Assembly: GCA_023381515.1 (NCBI GenBank)
Contig: JAMCQI010000004.1
Coordinates: forward strand, 62,001 to 126,000
DNA from: Chloroflexota bacterium
Lineage (GTDB): Bacteria > Chloroflexota > Anaerolineae > UBA4142
Direction: 5' to 3'
Length of the DNA stretch: 64,000 nucleotides
Positions within the stretch are counted from its first letter, which is position 1, and each line of letters starts with the position of its first letter. Both the position numbers and the translations under genes were made by a program. Positions 53,140 to 61,469 of this stretch are shown here, in pieces. The notes below the pieces were generated by a model that did no database searches, was not told where the DNA came from, and was given only the letters and a program-made list of their open reading frames with translations.

Positions 53140-53168
53140 TTGCCCTCGGAGAAGAACTCATGTAAACT
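53140..53168 (+). promoter_or_regulatory. candidate promoter of the comX-like operon
   Basis: TTGCCC (53140-53145), 17 bases, TAAACT (53163-53168), about 45 bases before the first ATG. The surrounding 84 bases (53129-53212) recur, without gaps and at roughly 70% identity by eye, at 61470-61553. Confidence 0.4.
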
Positions 53169-53213
53169 ACAGGATACGGACGCCCCACAGACATCTCATC
53201 TTGAGGAGGGCTT

Positions 53214-53435
53214 ATGAACGAGCTCGCGCGAGTCGTCCATGACCTGGTGACCGGGAGTGCGAACCTCAGCAGCGAGCTAGCCCGTCTTTCCCCGCAAGAG
53301 CGCGCTGCTCTGGCGGACCTCCAGAAACTCATAACGAGGTCTCCATCGGAACTTGCTGCGCTCCTGGCCAAAGACGAGCCCACGATCGTATGGTATGGCC
53401 CCCTGCCTGCGGCTGATCCTCCCAAACTGTCGTAG
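53214..53435 (+). CDS. candidate ComX-like pheromone precursor
   Basis: 73-residue soluble peptide with no signal sequence. A helical, Leu/Ala/Ser-rich body is followed by a C-terminal tail IVWYGPLPAADPPKLS with a single Trp at position 60. In Bacillus, ComX is a 50-70 residue precursor that is cut and isoprenylated on a Trp near its C-terminus by ComQ. The next gene, 17 bases on, is an isoprenyl-synthase-like protein, then a histidine kinase and response regulator, so position and shape both fit. GAGGAGGGCTT precedes the ATG. The Trp is 14 residues from the end here, farther than in most Bacillus ComX. No sequence similarity to ComX is claimed; assignment rests on context. Confidence 0.6.
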   Translation: MNELARVVHDLVTGSANLSSELARLSPQERAALADLQKLITRSPSELAALLAKDEPTIVWYGPLPAADPPKLS

Positions 53436-53452
53436 GCCCGCCGCGGTCCGTC

Positions 53453-54520
53453 ATGGGACTCGACCCGCGGGAAGCGTCAAAAATCCCAGCCCAAGTGATC
53501 GGTGAGAGCCTGCAGGACACTGGCCCTGGGACTGCGTTTCGACAGGAGCTGAGCCGAATCCTGAGGCGCAGGGCGGAGGACCGCGCGGGTGCACCGCAGA
53601 TCGGTCAGCTTCCAGTGCTCGCCTGCGCCGCTGTCGGCGGAAACCCTCTTGCCGCGGGTCCTCTCACAGCTGGCTGGCAGCTAGTGCGTCTCGCGGCCAA
53701 GCTCCTCGACGATATCGAAGACCGCGAGGTAGAGACGGGTGCTGGCATTCTCCTCAATGCCGCGACCGGGCTCCTCTTTGCCGCGCCGCTCGTTTTGGAT
53801 GAACTCTCAGCCTTCCTGGGCCGCGATGTTGCCCACTGCGTGAGCCTCGAGCTCCAGCGCGCGATGCTGAGAGCCGCGGCCGGCCAGCACGCTGATTTGA
53901 GCGGAGCGCGCAAAGAAACACGGACGGAAGACGCGGATACCTGGTTGGAAATCGCACTCGCAAAATCGGGTGAGCTCCTGGGATGGGCCGCATGGGCGGG
54001 TGCGCTGGTGGGAGGCGCTGGAGAGCAGGCACGAGAGTGCTTGCGTGAATACGGAGTTCACCTGGGTGTCCTTCTGCAGGTGGCGGATGATTTCTACGGA
54101 ATCTGGGGCCCAGGCGGTGCGGGAGACTTGGCGGGGCGCCAGCTGAACCTGGCCGTCTGTTACGCGCGATTGGTTCTCGACGGTGCGGGGGGAGAACGGG
54201 TGGGCGAGCTGGGCGACCATCCTTCGCCGGAGGGCGGAGAGGCGCTCGGCGACCACACGGGGTCGCCCCTACGGACAGGCGGCGGCTCGCCCCTACGGAC
54301 AGGCTCAGGGTCGCCCCTACAATCGGCGGCGGCCGACATGGAAGAGGTGGACCAGCTGACGCAGCTTGGGGCGCAAGCGTTTCTTCTCGCGACGGCGCGC
54401 GTTCAGCACCGGCAGGCGCTCGCCGCTCTGGAGCGAGCAGGAGCATCCCTCAAGGATAAGGAGCCGCTCGTGATGCTCTTGAATCGAGTGATGCCCGTCG
54501 TCGGTTCTCCGAGGATCTAG
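53453..54520 (+). CDS. isoprenyl-synthase-like protein, candidate ComQ
   Basis: 355 residues, all-helical polyprenyl synthase fold. First Asp-rich motif DDIED at 86-90, a GQHADL motif at 143-148, a conserved Lys in AKSGELLGWA at 170, and a second Asp motif ADDFYG at 210-215. ComQ of Bacillus uses farnesyl or geranyl diphosphate to modify ComX and has the same motifs. A 20-residue low-complexity insert near residues 270-290, encoded by repeats, separates the two last helices. Gene order with the small peptide upstream and kinase downstream supports a ComQ role over ordinary isoprenoid chain synthesis. Both Asp motifs being present means a bona fide prenyl diphosphate synthase cannot be excluded. 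Confidence 0.7.
   Translation: MGLDPREASKIPAQVIGESLQDTGPGTAFRQELSRILRRRAEDRAGAPQIGQLPVLACAAVGGNPLAAGPLTAGWQLVRLAAKLLDDIEDREVETGAGILLNAATGLLFAAPLVLDELSAFLGRDVAHCVSLELQRAMLRAAAGQHADLSGARKETRTEDADTWLEIALAKSGELLGWAAWAGALVGGAGEQARECLREYGVHLGVLLQVADDFYGIWGPGGAGDLAGRQLNLAVCYARLVLDGAGGERVGELGDHPSPEGGEALGDHTGSPLRTGGGSPLRTGSGSPLQSAAADMEEVDQLTQLGAQAFLLATARVQHRQALAALERAGASLKDKEPLVMLLNRVMPVVGSPRI
54261..54320 (+). repeat. in-frame triple repeat inside the comQ-like gene
   Basis: Three copies of GGTCGCCCCTAC (two followed by GGACAGG) spaced 24 bases, encoding a Gly/Ser/Pro/Leu/Arg/Thr repeat. The unit resembles intergenic GTAGGGGCGACC repeats of many bacteria, so it may be a captured mobile repeat. Frame is preserved. 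Confidence 0.65.
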
Positions 54521-54523
54521 CGG

Positions 54524-56791
54524 ATGACCAGGCAATTGGGCCGCGTGGTCAGGAAAAGCCAGCGAGCACTCGCGGCCGCGTTCGCGCTGGCGACACTTGC
54601 CATTTTCGTCCGGTCGGCCATCCTCGGGATACGGAGTCCGTGCCCCGGAGAGGCAACTCTTGCGGCTGCGCCATGCGCATCTGCGGTCGAATTCCTGGTT
54701 CCTCTCTTTGTGGCATTCGGTTTTTGGGCGCTCGGCGTCGCCATCTGGCTGGCGGCCCGGCGCGGCTTGCCGCTCGTCTTTTTCGCGCTCGTGGCGGATA
54801 TCCTCGCCACGGGCATGCTCGCCGGGACGGGCGGCTCGGGGGACGGATCGCAGCGGATCTTCGAGACGCTGCTGGCCTTTTCGATTCCATTGACGTGGCA
54901 GTTTCATCATTCCTTGCTTGAAAGGCCGCCGCGCCGAGCGGGTCGGATCGTTTCGGCGACCCTCTACGCACTCGCGGTCGCTTTGTCACTCGCCATTTTC
55001 CTCTGGCCGGGTGTTTTGCAGGACCAGAACGAGCTCGTGATTCTGCGGGCCGGTACCCGCCTCGGCGTGGTAGCTGCCTGGACGCTCGGTTGGCTTCTCC
55101 TCTTTGCAAACTATCGCCGCGCTTCGCCGCAGGTGCGGGGCCGTATTCGTCTAGTGACCTTCGGCACCCTCTTCGCCTTTGGACCCCTCATTTTCCTCTC
55201 GCTCCTCCCCGAAACCTCAGGCGTGGAATACTATTTGCCGTATGAACTCACGATGCCCTGGCTGCTCCTCAGCCCGCTCGCTTACACGTACACCCTCTTG
55301 CACCACCGGTTTGCGCGGTCGGAAATCGCGCTCAACCGGGCCGGCGTCTATTATCTTCTCGTCCTCCTGTTCCTGAGCGTTTACATGATCTCAGCAGCTA
55401 CCACTAGCCGGCTGGCCGCGGGTTGGAGAGGTCAGTGGTTCTTTATCGGCGGAGGACTGAGCGTCGCGCTGCTGCTTCTCTTCGCGCCGATCAAGCGCGC
55501 CTTCGAAAGGCTCATGGCCTGGGTCCTTTACGGTGGGGAGATCACCTATCTATCCGTCGTCGCCCGCCTGTCGGAATCCCTCTCGACGACGCTTGACCGG
55601 CAAGCGCTGCTTCGCCTCTTGACCGAGGAATTCCCCTCCATCATGCGACTCGCCAGGGTTGCACTCGTGCTGGTTGACGATGAGAAGAGGCTCACCGTGG
55701 CCAAGGCGAGCGGCTTTGCTGCGCTCCCCTCGGGCGTACCCGGCGATGGAGCGCTTGCCGCCTTTCTCATGAAAGCGGGGATTCCGCTGCGGACCGCCCG
55801 GTTGCGACGCGGCCTCGCCGGATCACCTCTCGGCGCGGAGGAACAAGCGCTCTTGGCGGTTCGCGACATCGCTTATTGGGTCCCGCTCATCTCCGGCGAC
55901 GCCCTGCAAGGCTTGCTGCTGGTCGGGCCGAGGTTTGAAGACGATCCGTTCACGGGGGAAGATGAACGGATCCTGGCGACGCTCTCCCGGCAGGCAGGGA
56001 TCGCGGTGCACAACGTTCGGTTGATGGAAGAGGTGCGTGCGAGCCGGCAGGATCTGGCCCGCGCCCACCAGCAGTCGCTGGCGAGAGACGAGCGCGAGCG
56101 GAGGGAGCTGGCGCTGGAGCTGCACGACCGGGCCGTGCAGCAACTGCTCGGGATCAGTTATCAGGTTTACGAGGAGGAAGGCGCGGCTGGCAAAGCTCGG
56201 ACCCCCGATACGTCGCGGGGCGCGCCACCGCGCGTGCGGGCGCTCGAAACGATTCGGTGCGAGATTGTCGAGGTCGTCACACAGCTCCGCGGACTTATCG
56301 GCGAACTGCGCCCGCCGGAACTGGAGGACATGGGGTTGGCGGCGGCGATCGAGGGCTACGTGAGCCGCCTGGAACAGAAAGGGGGCGATGCTCTGCCCGA
56401 GATCGAGCTTGACCTTGAACCGACGAACGCCGATCTGCCTGACCCGGCGAAGGTCTGTCTCTTCCGGGCCGCACAGGAGGCACTGCGAAATGCGGTCAAG
56501 CACTCTGAGGCGGAGCGCATCCGAGTTCGCTTACAGGCGCGGGACGGGACGATGGAACTCGTCGTGGAGGATGATGGGCGTGGTTTTCGCGTTCCGGAGC
56601 GCTTGAGCGAGTTGGCGAGTCGCGACCACTTTGGACTGACGGGTATTGCAGAGCGGGCGGCGTGGGCAGGTGGACAACTAGATATCCAATCGGCGGCCGG
56701 ATCAGGGACCACCGTTCGCGTGCGGGTACCCATCGACTTTGTCGGGAACAAGGTCTGGGCCGTCACGCCCGACGATCAATCGTCGGGCTAG
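54524..56791 (+). CDS. sensor histidine kinase, candidate ComP
   Basis: 755 residues. About nine or ten helices in residues 10-340, then a GAF-like domain (about 355-500), a HisKA_3 dimerisation domain with ELALELHDRAVQQLL (His534 is the phosphorylation site), and an HATPase with EALRNAVKHSEA (N box), VEDDGRGF (G1) and GLTGIAERAAWAGG (G2). ComP also has a polytopic N-terminal sensor and a HisKA_3 kinase, but usually lacks a GAF domain. It starts 3 bases after the comQ-like stop. It should phosphorylate the response regulator at 56930-57574 on sensing the modified peptide. Confidence 0.88.
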   Translation: MTRQLGRVVRKSQRALAAAFALATLAIFVRSAILGIRSPCPGEATLAAAPCASAVEFLVPLFVAFGFWALGVAIWLAARRGLPLVFFALVADILATGMLAGTGGSGDGSQRIFETLLAFSIPLTWQFHHSLLERPPRRAGRIVSATLYALAVALSLAIFLWPGVLQDQNELVILRAGTRLGVVAAWTLGWLLLFANYRRASPQVRGRIRLVTFGTLFAFGPLIFLSLLPETSGVEYYLPYELTMPWLLLSPLAYTYTLLHHRFARSEIALNRAGVYYLLVLLFLSVYMISAATTSRLAAGWRGQWFFIGGGLSVALLLLFAPIKRAFERLMAWVLYGGEITYLSVVARLSESLSTTLDRQALLRLLTEEFPSIMRLARVALVLVDDEKRLTVAKASGFAALPSGVPGDGALAAFLMKAGIPLRTARLRRGLAGSPLGAEEQALLAVRDIAYWVPLISGDALQGLLLVGPRFEDDPFTGEDERILATLSRQAGIAVHNVRLMEEVRASRQDLARAHQQSLARDERERRELALELHDRAVQQLLGISYQVYEEEGAAGKARTPDTSRGAPPRVRALETIRCEIVEVVTQLRGLIGELRPPELEDMGLAAAIEGYVSRLEQKGGDALPEIELDLEPTNADLPDPAKVCLFRAAQEALRNAVKHSEAERIRVRLQARDGTMELVVEDDGRGFRVPERLSELASRDHFGLTGIAERAAWAGGQLDIQSAAGSGTTVRVRVPIDFVGNKVWAVTPDDQSSG

Positions 56792-56815
56792 GGAACAGCG
56801 CCCGATGAATCGGGC
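56767..56815 (+). promoter_or_regulatory. two tandem hairpins between kinase and regulator genes
   Basis: GCCCGACGA-TCAA-TCGTCGGGC ends at the last sense codon of the kinase gene (stop codon follows); GCCCGAT-GA-ATCGGGC follows 11 bases later. No T-run. They may reduce read-through, so that the regulator is made at a different level than the kinase. Confidence 0.5.
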
Positions 56816-56929
56816 TGGAAGACCGCCGAACTCGTTCGGCGTTGCCCTGTAGCATGGAGATGGATCTCCGTGGATAGGTCTCGAAACACCATTTCCGATA
56901 AAGCCTATTGAGGGACAGGGAGGCAAGTG

Positions 56930-57574
56930 ATGGATCGGACGATTAGAGTTCTGCTGGCGGACGACCATCCCTTGGTGCGGGCGGGGATTCGGACGACGCT
57001 CGTGGCGGAGAGCGACCTCGCGCTCGTCGGCGAAGCAACAACCGGCGACGAGGCGCGCCGGATGTGTTTGGAGTCGAAACCGGATGTTCTCCTGCTCGAC
57101 GTGCAGATGCCGGGACCTGCGGCGGTCCAAACCGTAGGCTTCCTGCGCGCCGAGTGCCCTGAAGTGAAGATCGTGATCCTCACTGCGCACGACAGCGACA
57201 CATACGTGCGGGGGCTGATTTCGGCGGGGGCGGCTGGCTATGTGCTCAAAGACGAGGCGCCGCAGGTGGTCGTGCGGGCGATTCGGACCGTGATGGAAGG
57301 GGATACCTGGTTCAGCAAGCCGGTCGTCGAGAAGATGGCGCGGCTGGGGAGGGGAGACGTGCCCGGCTCCAAACCCGACGCCTTGACCGAGCGCGAAATG
57401 CAAGTGCTGCAACTGGTGGCTGTGGGCAAGACCGATCGGCAGATTGGGCAGGAGTTGGCAGTTTCGGAGCGGACGGTGCGCCACCAACTGCAGGGGCTCT
57501 GCGACAAGCTGGCGGTGAACTCACGCGTGGAACTGGCGGTCCGCGCAACCCAGCTGGGGCTGGTCGGGAAGTGA
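56930..57574 (+). CDS. NarL/LuxR-type response regulator, candidate ComA
   Basis: 214 residues. Receiver domain with D11-D12, phosphorylation Asp57 in LLLDVQMPG, Thr85 and Lys107; LuxR-type HTH from LTEREMQVLQLVAVGKTDRQ (152-171) to the end. ATG 56930 is preferred over GTG 56927 because GGGAGG lies 6 bases upstream. It pairs with the kinase encoded just before. Three partial copies of this gene lie downstream, at 59013, 61559 and 63693. A hairpin with a 21-bp perfect stem follows. Confidence 0.92.
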   Translation: MDRTIRVLLADDHPLVRAGIRTTLVAESDLALVGEATTGDEARRMCLESKPDVLLLDVQMPGPAAVQTVGFLRAECPEVKIVILTAHDSDTYVRGLISAGAAGYVLKDEAPQVVVRAIRTVMEGDTWFSKPVVEKMARLGRGDVPGSKPDALTEREMQVLQLVAVGKTDRQIGQELAVSERTVRHQLQGLCDKLAVNSRVELAVRATQLGLVGK

Positions 57575-57639
57575 GAGGCCCCCCGGAGCGGTGCACTCGT
57601 GACGCAGCCCGTGGCACGTGAGGGGAGCACCCCTTGCCG

Positions 57640-57687
57640 GATCCGGCCATCTTTTTTGCCTAAAGCGGCAAAAAAGATGGCCGGATC
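57640..57687 (+). terminator. terminator after the response regulator, hairpin module copy 1
   Basis: Perfect 21-bp stem (GATCCGGCCATCTTTTTTGCC and its complement) with the loop TAAAGC. Related modules, with the same TTGCCTAAAGCGGCAAA core, follow the two downstream copies of the regulator gene end at 59152 and 61944. Confidence 0.75.
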
Positions 57688-58098
57688 TGTCATTGACGCA
57701 AGGATATAGTTAGGTGTACCATGCAGATGCTACCACGCTCTTGAGGGAAGGACCTCCCCCCTGGACCGCGACCGAGCTGCCACGCTCGGGGCGACAGAAG
57801 CACAGCATCCGCGGATTCTCATGAGCAACGCGTAGCTATTGCCTCCGGGCGATAGCGAGGACCCCGGCTCGTGGCCGAGTTGGCATGGCGTCAGTCCGGG
57901 ACCGCACAATCGGAGTCGCGCTCGCATCATACTTGCGGTATCTATTGGCCGAAAGTTGGATTCTTCGCGCCATCTGCCGTTCGCGGAATGTGTGGTCGGG
58001 GATTCGTATCTCACCGTGCTTTTCTTTTGGCGAGTGGCGGAAAGTGATATACTTCGGATTTTGGAGAGCCTTCTCGCCTAACCGAAGGTGGCGTCACT
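57688..58098. other. gap without visible gene
   Basis: Contains several frames of 60-95 codons on both strands, none with a recognisable product or good ribosome-binding site. Nothing else seen. Confidence 0.4.
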
Positions 58099-58110
58099 TT
58101 GACGGAGATA

Positions 58111-58227
58111 GTGTTGTTGGACATTGGCGTGACAATACTCTTCGGGGTTGATCTCGGGAACATGGGGCGGGAATGGTTCTACAATCGCCGTGGACGGTTT
58201 CGGCTGCACTGCAGGGGTGGTAAATGA
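58111..58227 (+). CDS. possible 38-codon peptide gene, coupled to next gene
   Basis: GTG at 58111 with GACGGAG 4 bases upstream; an in-frame TTG at 58099 with GAAGGTGG upstream is an alternative. It encodes a hydrophobic N-terminal half (LLDIGVTILFGVDLG) and a basic aromatic tail (REWFYNRRGRFRLHCRGG). Its stop TGA overlaps the ATG of the downstream membrane protein (ATGA), which argues that it is translated. It also contains one Trp; whether it is a signal peptide, a leader or neither is open. Confidence 0.35.
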   Translation: MLLDIGVTILFGVDLGNMGREWFYNRRGRFRLHCRGGK

Positions 58228-58874
58228 TGGCGGGGATTCAGGGCAACTATTACGGTTTGTACCTAATCGCTTTAGTTTTCTGCACCGTGCTGGGTCTGGG
58301 GATCGCATACCGGCTCACCCCTCAACTGGAGTCAGTCTTTCGGCGGATTGGGCTGACGTCATTTTTCTCACGTCGTGCCTTACGCGCTTTGTTGTTGTTT
58401 GTGTTCGCCTATGTGTTCGCTACCCCGTTCGTCGATCTCCTGCATGTGCTCGTTAGTATCCCGCAAATCCTGTGTATTTCTTGTTGGACGCCGCCTCCGA
58501 CATTTGATGTGATATTTGGGAGTGCCCCGGCGCCGCTAGAATCGCTGCTAGAAGATCTCCTGACCGTCGTTGTCTATGGTTTTGTCCTGTGGAGTCAGCG
58601 GGAGGTAGCTTCGCAGCGCTTGCCACCAAGTGAACGGCTCCTCACACCCGGTACAATCGACAATCGCTTTCTCATGCTTGGCATCGGCGGTTTGGTAAAA
58701 AGGGCAGCGGACTTTGTGGTGCTACAGGTGCTTGCTCTGGGGGTTTTCGTCAATCCCATCGTGGGCAACCGAGGGCTGGCGGGATTCGCAGCTGGTTGGG
58801 GTCTGGCGCTGTTCTGGATCACGCTCATCCTCCTCGTGATAACCCTGCGTCTCGGCAGGCCTGGGAACCTTTAG
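58224..58874 (+). CDS. polytopic membrane protein of unknown function
   Basis: 216 residues with about five helices (near 10-30, 50-75, 110-125, 160-180, 190-212). Starts MMAGIQGNYYGLYLIALVF. It has three Cys close together (LCISC and upstream none), and a polar loop DREVAS type region near 125-150. Not recognised. It is the first accessory gene downstream of the regulator and may be an immunity or export protein of the signalling system, but there is no direct evidence. Confidence 0.6.
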   Translation: MMAGIQGNYYGLYLIALVFCTVLGLGIAYRLTPQLESVFRRIGLTSFFSRRALRALLLFVFAYVFATPFVDLLHVLVSIPQILCISCWTPPPTFDVIFGSAPAPLESLLEDLLTVVVYGFVLWSQREVASQRLPPSERLLTPGTIDNRFLMLGIGGLVKRAADFVVLQVLALGVFVNPIVGNRGLAGFAAGWGLALFWITLILLVITLRLGRPGNL

Positions 58875-59012
58875 AGGGGAGAACGACGTTGGTTGCGTCC
58901 GAGCGAGTACCCATGGCCACAATAAGCGCTCCTTGTCCATCTCGTGGAGCAGAAGAGTCAGTACACCCTGTTGCCATCTCTGTGCTTGTATTGCGAGGGT
59001 GGTGAGGCGTTT

Positions 59013-59100
59013 GTTGGAGGGCGTCTGCGACAGGCTGGCGGTGAACTCTCGCGTGGAACTGGCGGTCCGCGCAGCCCAGCTGGGGCTGGTCGGGAACTGA
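59013..59100 (+). pseudogene. fragment of a second response-regulator gene (3' end)
   Basis: The last 25 codons match the regulator at 56930-57574 almost exactly: CDRLAVNSRVELAVRAAQLGLVGN and stop, against CDKLAVNSRVELAVRATQLGLVGK. Downstream homology continues (GCACTCGTGACGCAGCCCG). Upstream, similarity ends at about 59013. No start or receiver domain remains. Confidence 0.8.
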
Positions 59101-59151
59101 GAGGGCCCCCGAAGCGGTGCACTCGTGACGCAGCCCGGGGCACGAGAGGGG

Positions 59152-59215
59152 AACACGCCTTGCCGGATCCGGCAGGGGGTGTTTGCCTAAAGCGGCAAAG
59201 AAGATTGCCGGAGGT
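59152..59215 (+). terminator. hairpin module copy 2
   Basis: AACACGCCTTGCCGG pairs with CCGGCAGGGGGTGTT (two mismatches), then TTGCCTAAAGCGGCAAAG, then TTGCCGG. Very like copy 3 at 61944 and related to copy 1 at 57640. Confidence 0.6.
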
Positions 59216-59475
59216 GGCGTTGTGCGAGGAAGACCAATGGTGTAGATTGAAGTCACGGAACAGGGGGCAGCGATCGGGCTACTTCTAACGGCCCCGACTT
59301 GGCAGCTGGCCGCAAGCGTATGAACCAACTGGCACACGTGTATCAGTGCTTGAAGGTTGAAGGCTGCCGAGTTGCAGCCACGATCGCCCACCACGCCAAG
59401 CAGCGAGGGAGTGCAGGGTACTTGGACGTCGCGCTGCCCACCCAGTGCCCGACTCGAAGGAAAGGAGAATCCACC

Positions 59476-60387
59476 ATGTTTCGAAAGCCAATCTTCATCC
59501 TGTTGTTCCTTCTGCTCACTAGTCTGACGGTTCTGATCCCGCGCGACGCAGCTGAGGCTGGAGGGCCGTTCCCTCCGCCCCCAAGCGTAGAGGAGCTGAT
59601 CAAATTTGCTGTGCCGGATTCCACTCCACAGTTGAATTTCATGGATCCCGCGAGCCCACTGTACGGCAAGATACCTCCCCTCCCGCCGCGCAAGACTCCG
59701 CGCCTGGCTGGTAGGCAGGGCGCCGCAGCGTCACCTAACCCGGTCGGTCCAAGTGGGTCGATGTCGCCCACGTCTATCGACGACGAGTGGGGAACAGATA
59801 TCAAGGCAGTGAGCCCTGCGCTGAGCAATCCCGCAGTGTATGCAAACCAGCAGGTGAACGCTACCCTCCTCATTCCCGATGGTAGCGACCTGTATGCGCC
59901 TACGCTCCTTGGTTCCAACGGGACTCGGTATGAGGCGGTCACAGCGTACCACAACTGGGGTGGAATGAGCCGGGCATTCGCGATCTACGATCACTACCTG
60001 GGGGCGTGGACGCCCGTCGCAAAGACGCTCGACTCAACTTTCTTGAGCACGTACACGAGCGGGGGCTATTACACCACGGTCATGCAAAAGGTTTCTGGCG
60101 TTTGGTACGTTTATCTCTGGAATTACCTGACCTCTCAGTGGGAAGATATGATGCTCCGTGGAAATCAAGACGGTCCGTACAGCATCGGGTGGGATATCTA
60201 CGAGTCACATCTAAACACCTGCGCCGATCTACCCTCGTTCCGATCTCAAAACCTTCAGGTCCTCACCACATCCGGATGGCAACTCGTTACTTCCTCCTAT
60301 GGTTCAGAGCACAGCCTGCTGGTGAACTGCGCGTACTATACGACCTGGAACAACCAATACCATACCTGGACCATAGACCCAAGATAG
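59476..60387 (+). CDS. secreted protein of unknown function
   Basis: 303 residues. Signal peptide MFRKPIFILLFLLLTSLTVL ending near AEA-GGP; a Pro-rich segment, then a beta-rich domain with YHNWGGMSRAFAIYDHYLGAW and YYTTVMQKVSGVWYVYLWNY (residues about 155-215). Two Cys pairs near the end could form disulfides. I do not recognise the family. GGAG lies 8 bases before the ATG; the frame is longer upstream but contains no signal. Sits between copies 2 and 3 of the regulator fragments. Confidence 0.7.
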   Translation: MFRKPIFILLFLLLTSLTVLIPRDAAEAGGPFPPPPSVEELIKFAVPDSTPQLNFMDPASPLYGKIPPLPPRKTPRLAGRQGAAASPNPVGPSGSMSPTSIDDEWGTDIKAVSPALSNPAVYANQQVNATLLIPDGSDLYAPTLLGSNGTRYEAVTAYHNWGGMSRAFAIYDHYLGAWTPVAKTLDSTFLSTYTSGGYYTTVMQKVSGVWYVYLWNYLTSQWEDMMLRGNQDGPYSIGWDIYESHLNTCADLPSFRSQNLQVLTTSGWQLVTSSYGSEHSLLVNCAYYTTWNNQYHTWTIDPR

Positions 60388-60494
60388 CAGTCGGATCCCA
60401 CCTTCCCAGAGCTGCGCGAGGAGATCCTAGATCCTGCTGCACCTCAATGGGGCAGGTGTTCGTGCTTCGGGCTTTCACCAACCGCTTGCTCTCT

Positions 60495-60565
60495 CCGCCA
60501 GCCTTGCGGCTGGCACACCCTGCGCTTCCTCTGGGGCGCCAGCCTCCGGTCGGGGTGGCTGGCGG
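60495..60565 (+). terminator. possible hairpin after the secreted-protein gene
   Basis: CCGCCAGCC at 60495 and GGCTGGCGG at 60557, followed by TTCTT. A smaller hairpin (GCCAGCCTTGCGGCTGGC) overlaps its left arm. Confidence 0.35.
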
Positions 60566-60605
60566 TTCTTGACATGTGAGCGCCGGGGGGTATACTCGGT
60601 GCTAA

Positions 60606-61286
60606 ATGACTAGTCCGCCCACCAATAAACGTGATGATTTCCAAACATGCAAGCGTTGTCTCGTAAAGACGACATGTTGCGTCGTTTTGTTGATCTTGTT
60701 CGCGCCACTGACCTCCGCCTGTCAGCGGTCTCTTCCTCCCGTGGGGTCTCCCGCTATTCCGGCACCTGACGCAGCGCCTCCTCTTGCCCACATTGAACAG
60801 GACACGGCCTACTTGGGAGCGGTCGAAGGAGTGAGTTCTGTCGTCCGAGGGCTGATTGAAGGTAGGACGAGCACGGCAACCCTTCCACCTGAAGGTGACG
60901 AACCCGGTGTCAGCTACTCCACCTGGCGTGTTCGGGTCACCAGGTACATTGTGGGTCCTCTTCCGTACGACCATATCACATTGCGCGTGGTGGATGAGGT
61001 CTTCTTTCCAGACGGAGCGAGGCTCGGTTCTCGGAACCCGTTTAAGCCTAGCGAGGGGGATGAAGTAATCCTTTTCCTCACCAACAAGACACAGGAAGGT
61101 CCGCCTCTCCTGCCCGACGAGTTCACGACATCCGCGGTTGCTGGCCCGTTTGCTTTGACCCACGTTCAGATCCGAGAAGATCGGGTAGCTATCATACGCG
61201 ATGGCCATGAGAGCATCGAACCAGTTGAGGACTTTATTGATCGCATCCAACAATATGCCCGGCAGGCCGGGAGAACAGTTCCCTGA
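60606..61286 (+). CDS. predicted lipoprotein, paralogous to 62786-63445
   Basis: 226 residues. N-terminal hydrophobic segment CCVVLLILFAPLTSAC gives a lipobox LTSAC. The mature part starts as a Pro/Ala linker, then VEGVSSVVRGLIEG, WRVRVTRYIVGPLP and GDEVILFLTN. This order (VVxGxI, VxVxRxLxG, GxxxLxFL) is common to a family of secreted proteins of unknown function and also fits the protein at 62786-63445. No clear ribosome-binding site. Confidence 0.6.
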   Translation: MTSPPTNKRDDFQTCKRCLVKTTCCVVLLILFAPLTSACQRSLPPVGSPAIPAPDAAPPLAHIEQDTAYLGAVEGVSSVVRGLIEGRTSTATLPPEGDEPGVSYSTWRVRVTRYIVGPLPYDHITLRVVDEVFFPDGARLGSRNPFKPSEGDEVILFLTNKTQEGPPLLPDEFTTSAVAGPFALTHVQIREDRVAIIRDGHESIEPVEDFIDRIQQYARQAGRTVP

Positions 61287-61469
61287 TCATGGCCGAGTTA
61301 CGGGGCGAACCCGCTGCCATAGGCGTGGGTGTTCGCCAACTACATCCTGCCCCCCAACCGTCCGTGGCGGCGCTTTCGCGTTAAGCCGGACCTATCCCAG
61401 ACGCATGCCCTCGGGGATATCTGTATTCGGGAGAAATAGGTGACATTTCTATTTGGTGATGACACGGTG
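61287..61469. other. gap without visible feature
   Basis: No open frame with a product, no repeat seen. Confidence 0.3.

Noticed and set aside
53453..54520. Reading the prenyl-synthase-like gene as an ordinary carotenoid or quinone synthase
   Set aside because: There is no other isoprenoid gene nearby and it lies between a small peptide gene and a kinase/regulator pair; kept as the main alternative rather than fully excluded.
56767..56788. Hairpin at the end of the kinase gene taken as a terminator
   Set aside because: It lacks a T-run and lies inside the coding sequence up to the last codon, so it is listed as regulatory only.
58944..59288. 114-codon plus-strand frame overlapping the regulator fragment
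   Set aside because: It reads the regulator copy in the wrong frame and has no ribosome-binding site.
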